Shown here: positions 12,188 through 24,500 of the stretch, in pieces
How positions within the stretch are numbered: position 1 is the stretch's first letter
How the letters are laid out: each line of letters starts with the position of its first letter
Assembly: GCF_004011695.2 (NCBI RefSeq)
Contig: NC_082412.1
Coordinates: forward strand, 682,001-746,000
Reading direction: 5' to 3'
Length of the DNA: 64,000 nucleotides
Source: Ascochyta rabiei
Lineage: Eukaryota > Ascomycota > Dothideomycetes > Pleosporales > Didymellaceae
Notes under the pieces: model-generated
Databases searched by the model: none
Told to the model about the DNA's origin: nothing
What the model saw: only the letters and a program-made list of their open reading frames with translations
Position numbers and translations under genes: made by a program

Positions 12188-12919
12188 TGTATCGTCAGAA
12201 GAAAGACGGATGTTCTTGTATCTGATGAATTCAAGGCTGCATCAATTATGTAAACCTTGCGATTTGGCTGTGCTACAGACGGAGTAGTAAGCAGTAGACC
12301 AGTAACGGCGCAGTGTTTCACTGTTTGTGTAAGCGAAAGTGAATTGATCACAAAGAACCTATTGATTGGTCCTTGCTCGGTGCTAAAATCCTACGATTAG
12401 TAGCGGTGGTAACGCTACGCAAGAAGCAAGTATTTAGGTACTATAAACGGTATGCCTTATACTAGAACCTCGTGCATAACACAAGTAAGACAGCAGAATT
12501 GTGGCCAATACCTAAAGTGGAACATAGCTTGCCTGATTTTTACTTTCACTGCGTTACAGACGGTGTATAAACTTAACATCATCAAACCTCTTATTTCCTG
12601 CATCTTAATAGAGATGAGAGTGTGTAGAACTGTGGATTACATAAACCTCAAGACTCTTTGCTACATATGTTACAACTTAATAGCTAAAACTAAAAAGTAT
12701 ATGCATGCATACGCATTTAGCCTGTGTAGGGCAACCCTTAGGTCTCGAGCACACACTAATAACGATCTATCTATTAGAGAGTCCTGTTTTCTGTGTTGTT
12801 CTATTCTGCTCGATTACCTGCCTACAGCAACTGCACATCTATTTAGCCTTTGATCAGTCTCTGTAGCAAAAATAGTCAGTAATCTGAAAAGCTTGAAGAG
12901 GCGAAGCGTTGTGTAAATA
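12188..12919. other. intergenic: region between the small gene and the 3' end of the dihydroxyacetone kinase gene
   Basis: No supported gene. A 133-codon plus-strand frame (12,452-12,853) has no recognisable domain, low-complexity hydrophobic content and AT-rich sequence, and is probably chance. The stretch serves as the 3' flank of the kinase gene. Confidence 0.6.
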
Positions 12920-14818
12920 CTACGACAGGCCGTACTGTGCTTTGAACCCTTCCTCCAGACCATTCAACCAGATACCGGCCGCGTACGCTCCTGGGTCTGG
13001 GATCTTACTTCTATCTTCACCCATGCCATCACCTACGTACGTCGCGCGTCCAAATTTTGCTTTCATCTCCGCGGTATCCTGGGCCTTTTGCTGGGCCACC
13101 TGTACGCTCCTATTCAGATCTTTCGTCTGGACCAGTGTGTTGATAAAAGGAATGAGGACGTCCATGACTGTTCTATCTCCTTCCCGGGCAGAAGTGTAGT
13201 TTTTGAGATTCTTGAGTGCTAGCGCCGCCGCTTCAGAGACTGTGTCGATGGAGAGTGGGACATTCGAATTGAGTATTGCGGCAGAGAGCGCATTGGTGAA
13301 GGCTGTGACGAGAATGGACAAGATAGCGCCGAGGGATCCGCCAACATCTTCGACATTGTCTCCTACACTCTCAAGAAGTGCGAGGACGCCTGGTGGATCC
13401 TTTTCGACTGAATCAAGATTGGTGAGGATGTTCTTGCAAGCACCGGCTACGGCCTCACCACAGTCTCCGTCGCCCATTTGTAGATCGTATCGTGTGATCT
13501 GAGGCTCAGCGGCAAGGGCGTCATTGCATGCTTTCCTGAGTGCTGGAATCAGAGAGGATGGTGTAGCGGGTCCCTTTGCGCGGCCAGATTGATCTTTGTA
13601 TGCAGCATTGGCCTTGTTCCGCAACTCTTCTGTTTCTCTGCTGAAGTTTGTGGGACGGTAGCCATTCTTTGGCCATGCAGGGGCATTTGTGGGTGCATCG
13701 AGGAGTTCGATGACTTCCCCATCTGTTAATTCCATGCCTTTTGCCATTCCGGACATATTTCCTAGGGTGATGGAGAAACCTTGCCCGTTGAGAGACGTTT
13801 CGAGGACGCCTGCGTAAATGCGCACGGGCTTGAGGTTATAGTCTGATTCGAGGACTTGTAGAGCGATGTTAACCATGGCGTCAAACTCCAGGTTTGAAAG
13901 CCCACCAAAGTTGTTGACAAGCATGACAATAGAGTCGGACGGTGAGAAGGGTACAAAGGCGCGGTCGCTGTCTTTGGGATCGAGAAGATACTTCAGCATT
14001 TCTTTGACAATATCTTCCGGCGCTGGCATGGGGGAAATCGTTCGGAGGCCCTGCGTTACTCAGACAGGGGAACATGGAATGTCTTACAGATAGTCTTCTT
14101 ACTGGCTCGTTATGAATTCCCATACCGACTACACAGGCATCATCTGGCACTGACTCGAACGCTTCTCGGCCAGGTACATGACAGTGATCTAAACTGGTAC
14201 CAATAGTCACCAGTTGCGAGTTACCCAACTCACCAATTCTGCGCACTCGCTCGAAAGCCCACCCTTTCTGGCTGGCTGCTCCGGACAACTTGATAACTAA
14301 AATCCAGTCAGCGATGAAGTAGTCGCGGTGTGGCCTGGGTGCTTACCGAGCAAATTGCCTGCCAATCCTCTTCTCCCAACCGTTTCACTTTTTTCTCGAC
14401 CTAGGGCTGCGTCTTCAGCCATGCAAATAACATCGACTTCATACCCTAGAGCTTTCCCCTTTTCCCTTGCAAGACCAAAGTGCAGCATATCACCTGTGTA
14501 GTTCGTGATACATAGAATGACACCCTCCTTTGAAGGCACGTTCCTGATTCCTGCCATGATCTGCTTTGTGCTTGGTGATGCAAAGATATCACCACAAACA
14601 GCCGCTGAAAGCATGCCGTCGCCCACGAAACCAGACCATGCGGGCTCGTGGCCCGAACCACCGCCGGAGATGATGGTCACTTGGTCCGGTGGGTGTGAGG
14701 TATTGTAGACGACGCGGTTTGCTACGTCAAGACCCATGAAGGAGTTGCGCTTGACAAGCGAGTTGAGCATGTGGACCACCACGCCTTCAGGATTGGGGAA
14801 GAAGTGTTTTCTGGACAT
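12920..14818 (-). CDS. dak1: dihydroxyacetone (glycerone) kinase
   Basis: ATP-dependent kinase that phosphorylates dihydroxyacetone to DHAP in the cytosol, used in glycerol catabolism and dihydroxyacetone detoxification. Exons are 14,818-14,347, 14,296-14,103 and 14,050-12,920; introns of 50 and 52 bp have GTAAGC/TTTTAG and GTAAGA/CGCAG ends, and the phases join to 598 aa, the usual fungal length. The DhaK domain (about 1-335) has SGGGSGHEP at 51-59, and the substrate-binding histidine lies in SLDHCHVPG (residues 192-200, His197 by alignment with bacterial DhaK). VGMGIHNEPGLRTISP spans the second splice. The C-terminal DhaL domain has the Mg-ATP aspartates in YDLQMGDGDCG (Asp411, 416, 418) and ends with DPGAYAAGIW. 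All key residues are present. It lies about 1.2 kb from the repeat block and shows no RIP damage. Confidence 0.95.
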
Positions 14819-16125
14819 GCTTGCGGTTCACGGAGAAGTCGTAGGATTGAGTCGTCTGGTCTCACGGCTACTCTATAGCTTTGCAGTTGTATCCGTAGAG
14901 CTTTGGTATTAAGTATCTAGCACAGGTCAGTATAGCCCCTGCAGCGACAGTAACTATGAAAAAGTGCTCATTTGCAGGACGCATGACAAGAGACAAAGGG
15001 CTGTACATACACACCAAGACCCACTTGCTCGATGACGATGTGAGCAGCAGGTATCCTACGCGACAGCAGATGGCCAAATGAATCAAACTCTGGATTTCAG
15101 ACCTCGAAATCCTGGCCGAATAGCCGTGCCTATATATGCTCCCCCCGCATGATGTACCCTGATCGCGGACCCCGCTTGTCACCCCTCTTCGAGCTTCGGT
15201 GCGCCATCAGCCACATGCCGTACCGCTTTTCAGACCTTGATAAGTCGCATTGTTTGGCCGGACACGATGCAAATGCCAACATTGTAGCCTGGAAGCGAAA
15301 TCAGATCCGTAGATTTACTGTATGAAGGCAAGTCAAGGTCAGGTGGTGAGCGCGTGTTTGTGTATTTGCGACCGGCATCACCCGATGCGGTAATCCGGGT
15401 GGCTGATGACGGTGCTTTCTCATAGCTCTAGCTTAGAGCTCAGGACTCGCTCCGGCGCCGGGTCTGATGGAGAGTTGCTCGGCACGAGGCTCGGCACGAG
15501 ACACCCACACCCACACACACCCATACCAACATGTACCAGTGGTGTCAGCTTTAGCTTTGGGATACACCATCGAGAATTTGGTTGTGGTGGGAGCGACGCG
15601 GTCTAGCCATTCTGGGTGCATATACTCGGTGCTTTAGGAAAGTGTGACGTCGTCTCGAGCCGCGTGGGTATGTGTACATGCCCTAAGTCAACATCCTCAA
15701 AAATGAAATAATTCTGGATGTTGGTCGTCGAGTAGTCTGCCAAATCACTTCCTCTGCTCGTTGTTGCAATCTACGCGCACCTAATGTGCATCAAGTAACC
15801 AGGTAAGACGTGCTGAAAGTACTGCATCGTCGCAGTAGGCTGATGGATTTTACACTATGTACGCTATGGTAGTCGTTAGAGCCCGGTCGCAGCAAAGTAG
15901 AAAGCACGTAAACAAGTGCCGTATGCTTCAAGACCTCCGTGTATCGATAGCTGCTATTCAAAACAACAACGCCACCTCTTCCTCCTCCTCTTACTACTAA
16001 TTACGAGTCTTGTTACTCTGGCCTACCATGGCCCAAACGCGCCAACAACTCCACATGATGCAGATGGTTCATTTACACAAAGAAGGCTTGATAAAGAGAC
16101 GGGAAGAATAGATGAAATGCTCGGT
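14819..16125. other. intergenic: promoter of the kinase gene and 3' flank of chs7
   Basis: This 1.3-kb gap lies upstream of the kinase start and downstream of the chs7 stop; both genes are on the minus strand. It contains a CA-rich low-complexity run near 15,501-15,535. Open frames here are short and on both strands without recognisable domains. No further gene is supported. Confidence 0.6.
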
Positions 16126-17254
16126 TCAATGACCCAGGTTGGAGTACTGCGAGTGTCGAGGGTACGGTTGCTGGTACATGGACGACGCGTATTCAGACTC
16201 TTGATAGACGGTTCCGCGTTTGTCCTCGTCTTGCAGAAGTTCCTTGACTTCCCAGTTGTGTTGCTTGACACCAACGGAGAACTCGAGGTCTTCGCGAGTG
16301 ATCGAGTCCCAGTACTATTTTTAGATTGGTTAGCGAGGACCCAACGCTTGGGGTAGAGTGGAGACTACAAACCTTGTAGACCATCATGACTGCGAGCAGA
16401 TTGCAGATGGTAGCAAAGAACAAGCCGTCAAGATAGTGCTGCACACCGTCACATATGGTGTCGCCGAAGACGTACAAGATGACTTGTCCGATGATGAAGA
16501 AGAAGACGCCAAACACAATGTCGCCCATGGGCCAGCGGTCCTCGAGCGTGCCTAGCACGAGGATAATCTGACTGACAAGATAGACGAAAAGGAAGATGGC
16601 GTTGACAATGTATGTGACGACGAAGATGCCAATGGGGTTCTTAGCGTCCAGGCCGGCCCAGTTCTTGAAGGTAAGGAGGGAGATGGCGCCACCAATGATG
16701 AACATGGCGAGGGAGGTCAATCGCAGCAGCCAGACGGAGAGTGTGGTGCCGTCCTCGTACAGCTGAAAGCCCACGAAGCCGTTGATCAGTAGGCTGGTGC
16801 AAAGGGCAGAAACAAGGCCGTTTTGAGCCGCGGCGAAGTAAGGGTAGGCGGCCGAGCCAGGGGCGGCAACGCCGGCGTCGAGGATGAGCGAGACAATAGT
16901 CAGGAGGAAGTAGATGTAGAAGAAGGAGGTGATTTCCTTTCGACCTGTGCAGGCGTGTCAGCATGGTCGCACACGGCACCAGCTTGCATGATGGGCATGG
17001 GTGCAGGGGCGCAACGTACCAACCGCCGTAAACTTGGAGCGGACGTGTATGATCATGATGACCGTCATGATCAGGGCGAGGATGTGCATGAAGTCGTTGG
17101 CGGCTTGGAAGATGAGCGTGTTTGCAATCTCGATCGTGCGCGCATAGCACTTTGTCTGTATGCCGGCGCCACCGTTGATTTCCTGGTGGCCCACGAGGGC
17201 GCACAGCGGTATCGACGCCTTGTCGCATAGCGTGGAGAAGTCGCCAAAACCCAT
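16126..17254 (-). CDS. chs7: chitin synthase export chaperone Chs7
   Basis: Polytopic ER membrane chaperone needed for export of class IV-type chitin synthase (Chs3) from the ER. Exons are 17,254-17,020, 16,944-16,373 and 16,314-16,126; introns of 75 and 58 bp begin GTACGT and GTTTGT and end CACAG and AATAG. The joined product is 331 aa, typical for the family. It starts [18 protein letters not shown], followed by [31 protein letters not shown], a series of about seven hydrophobic segments, then [36 protein letters not shown] and [22 protein letters not shown]. The hydrophilic tail begins YWDSIT and ends YSNLGH. All are Chs7 hallmarks. A single-frame reading through the second intron gives a false C-terminus, so the spliced form is preferred. 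Confidence 0.95.
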
Positions 17255-17755
17255 GGTGGAGCGTGGACAGGGAGCGTGGTGTCGCCGCTTGCGCTCGGTG
17301 CAATCTTCTTGGGCGCGGCGAGGCTGTATGGGCGGTGTGCGCGGTGAAAAGCGGCGCGGAACAGCGACAGCCGAACGAGGGCGATGACTTAGGGGCGCTG
17401 CGTCGCGATGTGTCTGGGACAGGCAGGAGCGAGCGTGGCCGGTGAAGCAGGCAAAAAACAATCAGCAGCGAGGGCAGGTGCGGTGGGGACCGTGGGTCTC
17501 AGCTGTCAATCCTTCAATCCATGTCCCTGTGGAGAGTCGCTGGTGCTGGGGGCTGGGTCAGGTAGTCAGGTGGTCAGGTTGTCAGGGAGTCTAAGGAGCA
17601 ACGAGCGACAGCGCGCGCCAGAGCGAGCAGGGCCAAGCACGCGCCAGCCGAACCGAACGAGCCCTTTTCTTTTTGCCCCTGCCGCAACCGCATTCCGGAG
17701 GGCGTTGCGCCTCAACACATTGCCATAGTCCATCTGCCCCTGCACGCCTTCTGTC

Positions 17756-17786
<31 letters not shown>

Positions 17787-18557
17787 TGCTGCTGCTCTGC
17801 GAGCGCAATGAGGCCTCTGCTAGTTGGTGCTGCTTTCTTTTCTCTCTAGAAGAAGCTGAACGCTCATCTCGGGAGCTGCGAAATGCATCTGTCCTGTTTT
17901 TTTCGCCAGGTTGAGGTCAAGCACATGCAGAAGATAGCCCTCGATGCGGCAGACACTGTACAGCAAGCTCAGTTGCTTGCATGTCATCGAGTGTGGTTTG
18001 AAAGAGTACAGATAGCTGAGGATACCCTACAGTGGTCGAATCATGACCGAGTCTCACTCACTGCTCTCTAGCTGGCGCTCTACACCATGACTACGTTGTA
18101 CGTTTGCGCAACGAGCGTCCTGCAGGTTCCATTCGATATCAAAATTGTGCCTTGTACTGCTAAGAGCTTGTAGTTCCTTCTTTTCGAGCTCAAAGTATTG
18201 TGCCGCAGCTAGTGAAATACTAATTCGTGGTATGAGTTCTTCTACAATGTTTTAGTTGCCTTGCATTCAGGTGTACTGCTCAGTAGAATGTATGTAGATG
18301 ACAAGATGTTGCAGATTTTTCAGAGTAAGATAACCACCAGAATAGACAAAGACCCTAATTGACATTGTCAACGAAAGTTCGCATCCTCTTTCTGGCTCTC
18401 ATTTAGACTTGTATATAAGCTTAGTTAATGATTGCTGTTTCCTAGCCTACGCTGTTCGATTGATATAATTTTGCAGCATAAGAGTGAAGATGTCTCGACG
18501 CAATTGTTGGCGACCTTCTATGACACGGCTATATCGCTCTTGGGATCCTCCACTAGG
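17255..18557. other. intergenic: chs7 promoter/5' UTR and TFIIIC gene 3' flank
   Basis: This 1.3-kb gap is upstream of chs7 and downstream of the TFIIIC gene stop. The chs7-proximal part (17,255-17,830) is GC-rich and contains a CAA microsatellite. A 62-codon plus-strand frame at 17,883-18,071 shows no family resemblance. No gene is supported. Confidence 0.55.
17755..17786 (+). repeat. (CAA)n microsatellite upstream of chs7
   Basis: About ten CAA units followed by CTG units. It lies about 500 bp upstream of the chs7 ATG, probably in the promoter or long 5' leader. Confidence 0.85.
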
Positions 18558-21500
18558 TCACAAAAACTTTTCACCTTCTGGATGCGTCTCAGGACCTATG
18601 CTTGCGTCTTCCATCTCATCGCCCTGTCTTTTAGTGGCAACGCCCTTCGAATTGTGTGCTTTGTCTGCGTCAGAATCAGAGGCGACGGAGGAGCGCACTC
18701 TTTGCTCTGTATCATCGACAAGCCTGTCGACGGCGAAAGCCTTGGGCGCTGCAGTGGCATTCTGCGGTCGCAAAACTGCGTACCGTTCGTCTGGACGAGC
18801 ATCGTTTCCGCGATCATCGTCTGTTTGCGTGTCAGACTCGTCCGATTCGTCGCTCGGGTTTTGATTCCGTAAAGCGCTGCGCCCTTGCAAAGTGGAGTAC
18901 CTCAGATCATAGTCTCCATGCAACTGTTGTTGGGCGTGCTTTCTATGCTTGCGCTTGACGTGGGAGTTCAGCCAGTCGTTTTTCATGTCGTACAAAACGT
19001 CTCCAAACGCTGCCCACACACCTGGCAAAGTAACATAGCCACGACCAATGGTCTTGACTGCATTTACCGACACAAGCCACTGCAGCACAAGCTCGATTTC
19101 GAAAATTTCGGTTGTGTATTCGTCGCAATTGGCGTGAATGTCTTCGACTGTCGCGCCTGGTTGGAAGATGAGAGGCTGCAATACGAGGTTTAGAATACGG
19201 TACCACCAAGGCCAAGTAACATTTTGCCCATCCATACTACTCCAGATTGGAAGTAAAGCATCTGAATCTTGTTTACCGGGGAGTGGTGGTTTTGTAAGCG
19301 GCGACCAGGCCGCGAAGCTGTCTGCTTGGCCTGTAGGTGATGGCTGCAGCGGGCTGCCGTAATCGTATGTTGCCGTAGGCACAACGTGGATGTCCCAGAA
19401 CAAACGCTGCCTGTCAATTCCTCGGTGGACATAATCACCCTCCATAAATCCCCACACGGATAACCGGGGTAGCGGAGCACCAAACTCGTTGTTGACTGGT
19501 GGGAGTTTGGGGACAAACTTTACTTTACCCTCACTAAGTAACGACATGATCACCATTGTGGCTCCATCAGACTCGGCACGGGATATGGAATAGACGCGTT
19601 GCTCCGGATTGTCACGTGCAAAAGCAGTGTCCATCTCTTTCTTGATCTTGACAGCGGCCATAAAATCACCGAGTTCAAATGTACGTCCATATTTATTTGC
19701 AAGTCTTGCCGTGAAAGTGTAGTTTCTGCCAGGTAGCAGACGCTTGAGTTTGCGCATCCGCAGCATCTGTCGGTCCACGTACTCAGCCACAACCTTGGCA
19801 AGAACAGGATCGCCGAGCGTTTTTAGTTTTTCATGCGCTGTTTTGCTGTCGTAGAACGCTTGTGGTGTTGCTGTGTTTGCGCGAATCCATGATCGAGCCT
19901 TCAGCTCCTCCTTTCCGATTGACGATTGTGGGGTGTTAGGCTGAGGCAAAGGTGCAGTGAATGGAAACTGTAACTGCAGCTGCGTGCGCACTCTGTCCGC
20001 AATCTTTTCCCTGTGCCACTTAGGACGGTCCATAACTTCGAAGCTTGACAGGTCGACAGTGAACTTTTGCAGCGCTTCCTGATATACAGGAAGAGATAGG
20101 TCAGAGAAGACGCAAGTGTGCATAGCCCATTTAACAAGATTTGCCCAATCATAGGATTCTGGATCTTCGATCGCTGCTATTCTGTTGTTCTCGTATGCTT
20201 CTAGGAAGCGAGTCTGGAAATCAGCAGTCAGATTAGCGAGTTGAGGAGCCATATTCGTCTGCATCCAGGTCCAGAGGGCTTTTGTCTTTGTGAGATCCAG
20301 GCCTTTGGTATCGTGCACCCTCTCGACGATGTTCCATTCGACGCATCCATCTTTGCCCGTCATGGAAGAAGCAATGACCAAAGCGCAGCAGAGTCTTTTG
20401 AAACCGTCGACAGGATCATGACTCTCGGCGTACTTGAGGTCCCGTTGCTGCTTATTGAAGCGAGCTCTTTTTCTCTCAATCCAGCGTTTGTAGGATTTCC
20501 GTGAATGCGCCTTTGGTTTGGGAAGAAGATAGAGATGGTCATTCGGATCTCCCGTAAGACCAGTAAGACGTTCAAGCAGTGTAGGAGGCAGCTCCTTCTT
20601 ACTGCGGCGCTGGTTTGCCTTTGTCTTTGTCTTTGCCTTCGCTTTTGCTTTGGCCTTGGCATGATTTGATTGAAGCAGTGGGACATTATCGTCGTCTGAA
20701 GAGGATGGAGATGTGGAAGACGATTGGGAGTGACCGGTCTCTTCATCTGACACGCTGACATACTTCGTACCGGCGATCTGAGTGGGACCGACGGTGCTGA
20801 GACGCGCTTTTTTGTTGGAACGCTGGGACACTGGCTCGACAATTCTGACTCGCTTCTTGCTCTTCAGCGTGGTAACCGTCTCCACGACTGGCTTCAAGAG
20901 CGTTGCCATATCGACTAAGTCGCTCTGTCCGACAAGGCCAAATTCAGTGGAGAATGTACCGTTCGTAGCATAGAAGCGGACGATTGGGGAAGTCATCGAA
21001 CAGGCGTAATACTCGACCAGTGTGTCCTTTTGGACTGCATTGGCAGTCGTCTCTTTTGACAACGGCAATGAGACATTGGAACGCACAACGGAAGCCACCC
21101 AAGGCTCTTTCCACGTTAGTGTTTGAATGTGTTCGGGAAGGCTGTCTGGCAGCGAGTGTTCCTCAGCCATGCTCTCTTCAAGCTCTTCCTCCATAGGATC
21201 GGGAGGCATTCTTGAAAGCGGGGCACGTCGGTATCGCTTGTTCTTGTCGTTCAAACTTGCAAGACGTGTTCGCTTCGTGCGTGGTTGGCCATCGATCTTA
21301 GTGGCCTGCCTGAGCGGAACCTCAACTCCCGCGTTTTGTGCGTCACGAGCCAAGTCTTCATTCTTCTGCTTGTGATAATATCGCCTCCGACGCTCAAGAT
21401 TAGCTTCTTTTATCTTGTTCTGGAGGCTAGGGTTGAGTCGCTCCAGGCTCACGGTCTCGTCCTTCGGCGCCACTGGCATTGGCACATAGAAAGACTCGTC

Positions 21501-24500
21501 AGAAACCAAGTGGCGGATCTCATCCGGATAGTATTGATGTGCTTTTGTGTTTGAGTAGTTGGCCATGTTGTACGCCAACTTTGTGACTTGTGGGCTCGTA
21601 GGGGTTAGATGTTGGTACACGACCATGTCCTTCTTCTTCAAGCCTGCACTCTGTCGAAGTCTTATAAGGAAGCTGAATTTCTTAAGCCCGCTGTGAGGAT
21701 CTGCGATCATATCTCTCAAATTGGACAGCACAGTACTCGAATTTGGCGGTGGAGTGTCAGGATGCTGTTGCTTCCAGAGCGTGACAAAAGGCCGTCCAAT
21801 CTCTCCATGCATGGGATAGACGCCGTTGCAAATATCAATAATTTGCAGAATGATCTTGTGACGGAAGATTTTCTGACTCCCTCCGCCAGTTTTAGTGCCC
21901 ATATATGCCGCGAGCTTCCTTGCGCTTCGACTCAATGTATCCGCTTCGGTGATTGGGCCACAGACGCCCTGGATCTGATTGTCGCCTATGCTATCTTGCG
22001 CAGCTTGCTCAGTCACTTCGCTTGCTGGCGATGCCCTGCCTAGAATTGTTGGTTCTGGCTGGTCTGATGCCGCGTAGGGGCTTTGATACGTCGCAAGTGG
22101 CGGTGGGGGCATGTTGATCGCATTCCAACCGGCTACCGGGCGAGTATGATGCTGTACGGTTTGTACCCTGTTCAGACCTTGCTCTGACGTGCAATCGATC
22201 TCGCTGCGTTCAACTTCGTTTACTGTATCCTGGGGAGTGCAAGCTTGGTCAGGCGCTATCTGTTCGTCAGAATGCTCACCCATGGCGATGTCATGCTCCT
22301 GTACTGAGGATGGTTTTACTGGTGGACTACCGTCTCTTCTAGAAGAGCACAGATTTACATCCACTGCCGCTCCAATATCAACAGCAAGCTTCGGACGGCT
22401 GTCCCTGCGCTCGCTTTCCGTGTTAGGGGCCGCGGTTTGATCTTCTATGTCTACTTTCTGTTCCGCAACTGGAGACGCAACAGTAACACTCTTCGAGGAT
22501 TGAAAGACGTCGTTTGCTGCAGGCTTCTCGGTAGCTCCGATCACATCATCGATGAACCAATCGAGAGTAGAAAGTCTTTCCAGTCGGAAAGTCGCAATGA
22601 AGGCGTTGCGCGGTCGACCTTTAGTGATTTTTCGTTTCGCGAACGGATTCGTGTAAATGCCGGGACCTGAGCGATTGTTATAAGCTTCATTGATCAACCG
22701 GACCTTTGCGTTCACTTCAGCCAAGTCAATGAGAAGAGGGACTTGTTGGGGCGGTGTGGTCGCCTTGGGACTTGACTGCTGTGAAGCGCCCGCCACGGCT
22801 GGCACATCTTCATCCTCAGCACTGGTCACCACCGTTCCATCTTGCTCTGTCTGTTCTTGGACCACATTGCCACGCCCAGCCGACAATGCTGATGGTGGCG
22901 TTGAGGTGACCGTGCTGCGCTCTTCTGGGGTTGCATCTCGCTCAACGCGCATTCTCTTAGCAGGCCGCAGTGTTGTTGCATCGTCGTCAGCTTTCCGCTT
23001 CTCGAGTCTGGGCGTGCTTGCCCTCGAGATGGCCCTGAGGAGCTCATTGTCGCCGTTCAGATTCGATGTGCCAGTGTCATCCTGAATCAACTCTCGGGAT
23101 GGATCGTACTGCTGCAAAGTCTGTGCTCTGATCTTGTCAATTACCCTTGTCATCTCTGCCTTGGACCTTTTCTCCTCGACAGCACCCAAATAAGCTGGGA
23201 TAACCTTGGACCGTTCTAAAGCAATGTCAAATTCTCGCTCCTCGCGCAATCCTTCCATTAGTGACTGTGGTAAACGACCGTGAGGTATGATGCCAAACTG
23301 AATCCTCTGCTGTTTGCTTAACAGTGCTGGCCCGTTAGATGACTTGTTCCGTGGCTTCTTGGCCTTCGCTACATTCTTTGGTAGCCCACGCTGTTCTCGA
23401 ATCTGATCCTCGATCTTCTGACCCAAGCGACCTCGCGCAGGCAAGCCGGCAGCAATACGTTCTTCTTTTGTCATGAGAGGGCCGCGCTTAGTGTTATTTG
23501 GTTTTCCTGAGGGTACTTCGTGCACGACGGAGTCTGGGAATGATGATGGATCTCCTGTTCGCTTTCGATGTTCTCGGATCTGATCCTCAACAAATTTGCT
23601 GAGACGACCCTTTGGTTTCAATCCCAAGGCTATCCTCTGCTCTATCGTGAGCAGCCCTGACTCATGTTTCCGCTTGGGCAGACCCATGACCTTTGTCGCA
23701 GCCACAGGTGTTCCGTGCTCGCTCTCGGTAACCGCGCCAGCTTCCAACGCCTCTTCAGTGGGGGTTGGCGAACGTCTCTCAGACCTCGGTGTCGCTAGTG
23801 CTGCGAGGTTCAGCTTTGCTCTCGCTCTTGATCGGGACATGTCATTCGTCCATTTTGGTTTGTCCAACCTAGGCGCCTCGATCTTCTGGTATCCAATGCC
23901 GTCCGTGAGAAGGTTGTCCCAGCGTGGCCCATATCTTCGGCCATGAACGATGGCCTCTCGACATTCAGAAAGTGTTCCTGAACTGTCCTTGCCGAGAAAA
24001 TCGTTTGAGTTGAGTGTGCGGAAACCCCAAGGATCAACGGACTGTTCTCTCGACACGTCCTTCTTGGGTCGGCCTCCCTTGGCCACGGAAGGCTGCCTTT
24101 GCGGGAGCTTGCTGACACCCGCCCAAATGACTTCGCCTGCATCTACAGCCTTCTGAAAGTTCTTGTATGTGCGGTAGACATAGTGCACAAACTTCTTCTC
24201 CTGTGTATTGCGCGTGTCTCTGATGAGCGCAAGGTGTCGAAGGTGAGCAGGTTGCGTCTTTTCCCAGTCGTCCGTCAGGCGTGTGAGGTATGACTCCATG
24301 GGACGTCGCCAGAATTTGCCCACAATCCGATCACGCAAGATCCCGGAGTCACAACCTTGGGATCCACCCATTGCGATGGCGTCGTAGAGAGTATTGGAAA
24401 GGAGGCGTTCAGGTACCCATTGTGGCGGGATGCGACCAACGTCTTCCTTGTCACCGTCAGCTCTCTGTGGGTCACCGTTGAGCATGTCGACCTCGAGATC

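Noticed and set aside
12452..12853. 133-codon plus-strand frame
   Set aside because: No domain, AT-rich low-complexity composition, no splice or context support.
16193..16774. 193-aa membrane protein as a gene of its own
   Set aside because: It is the middle exon of chs7 read through the second intron; the spliced form restores the family C-terminus.
17883..18071. 62-codon frame between chs7 and the TFIIIC gene
   Set aside because: No family resemblance and no clear gene structure; left as intergenic.
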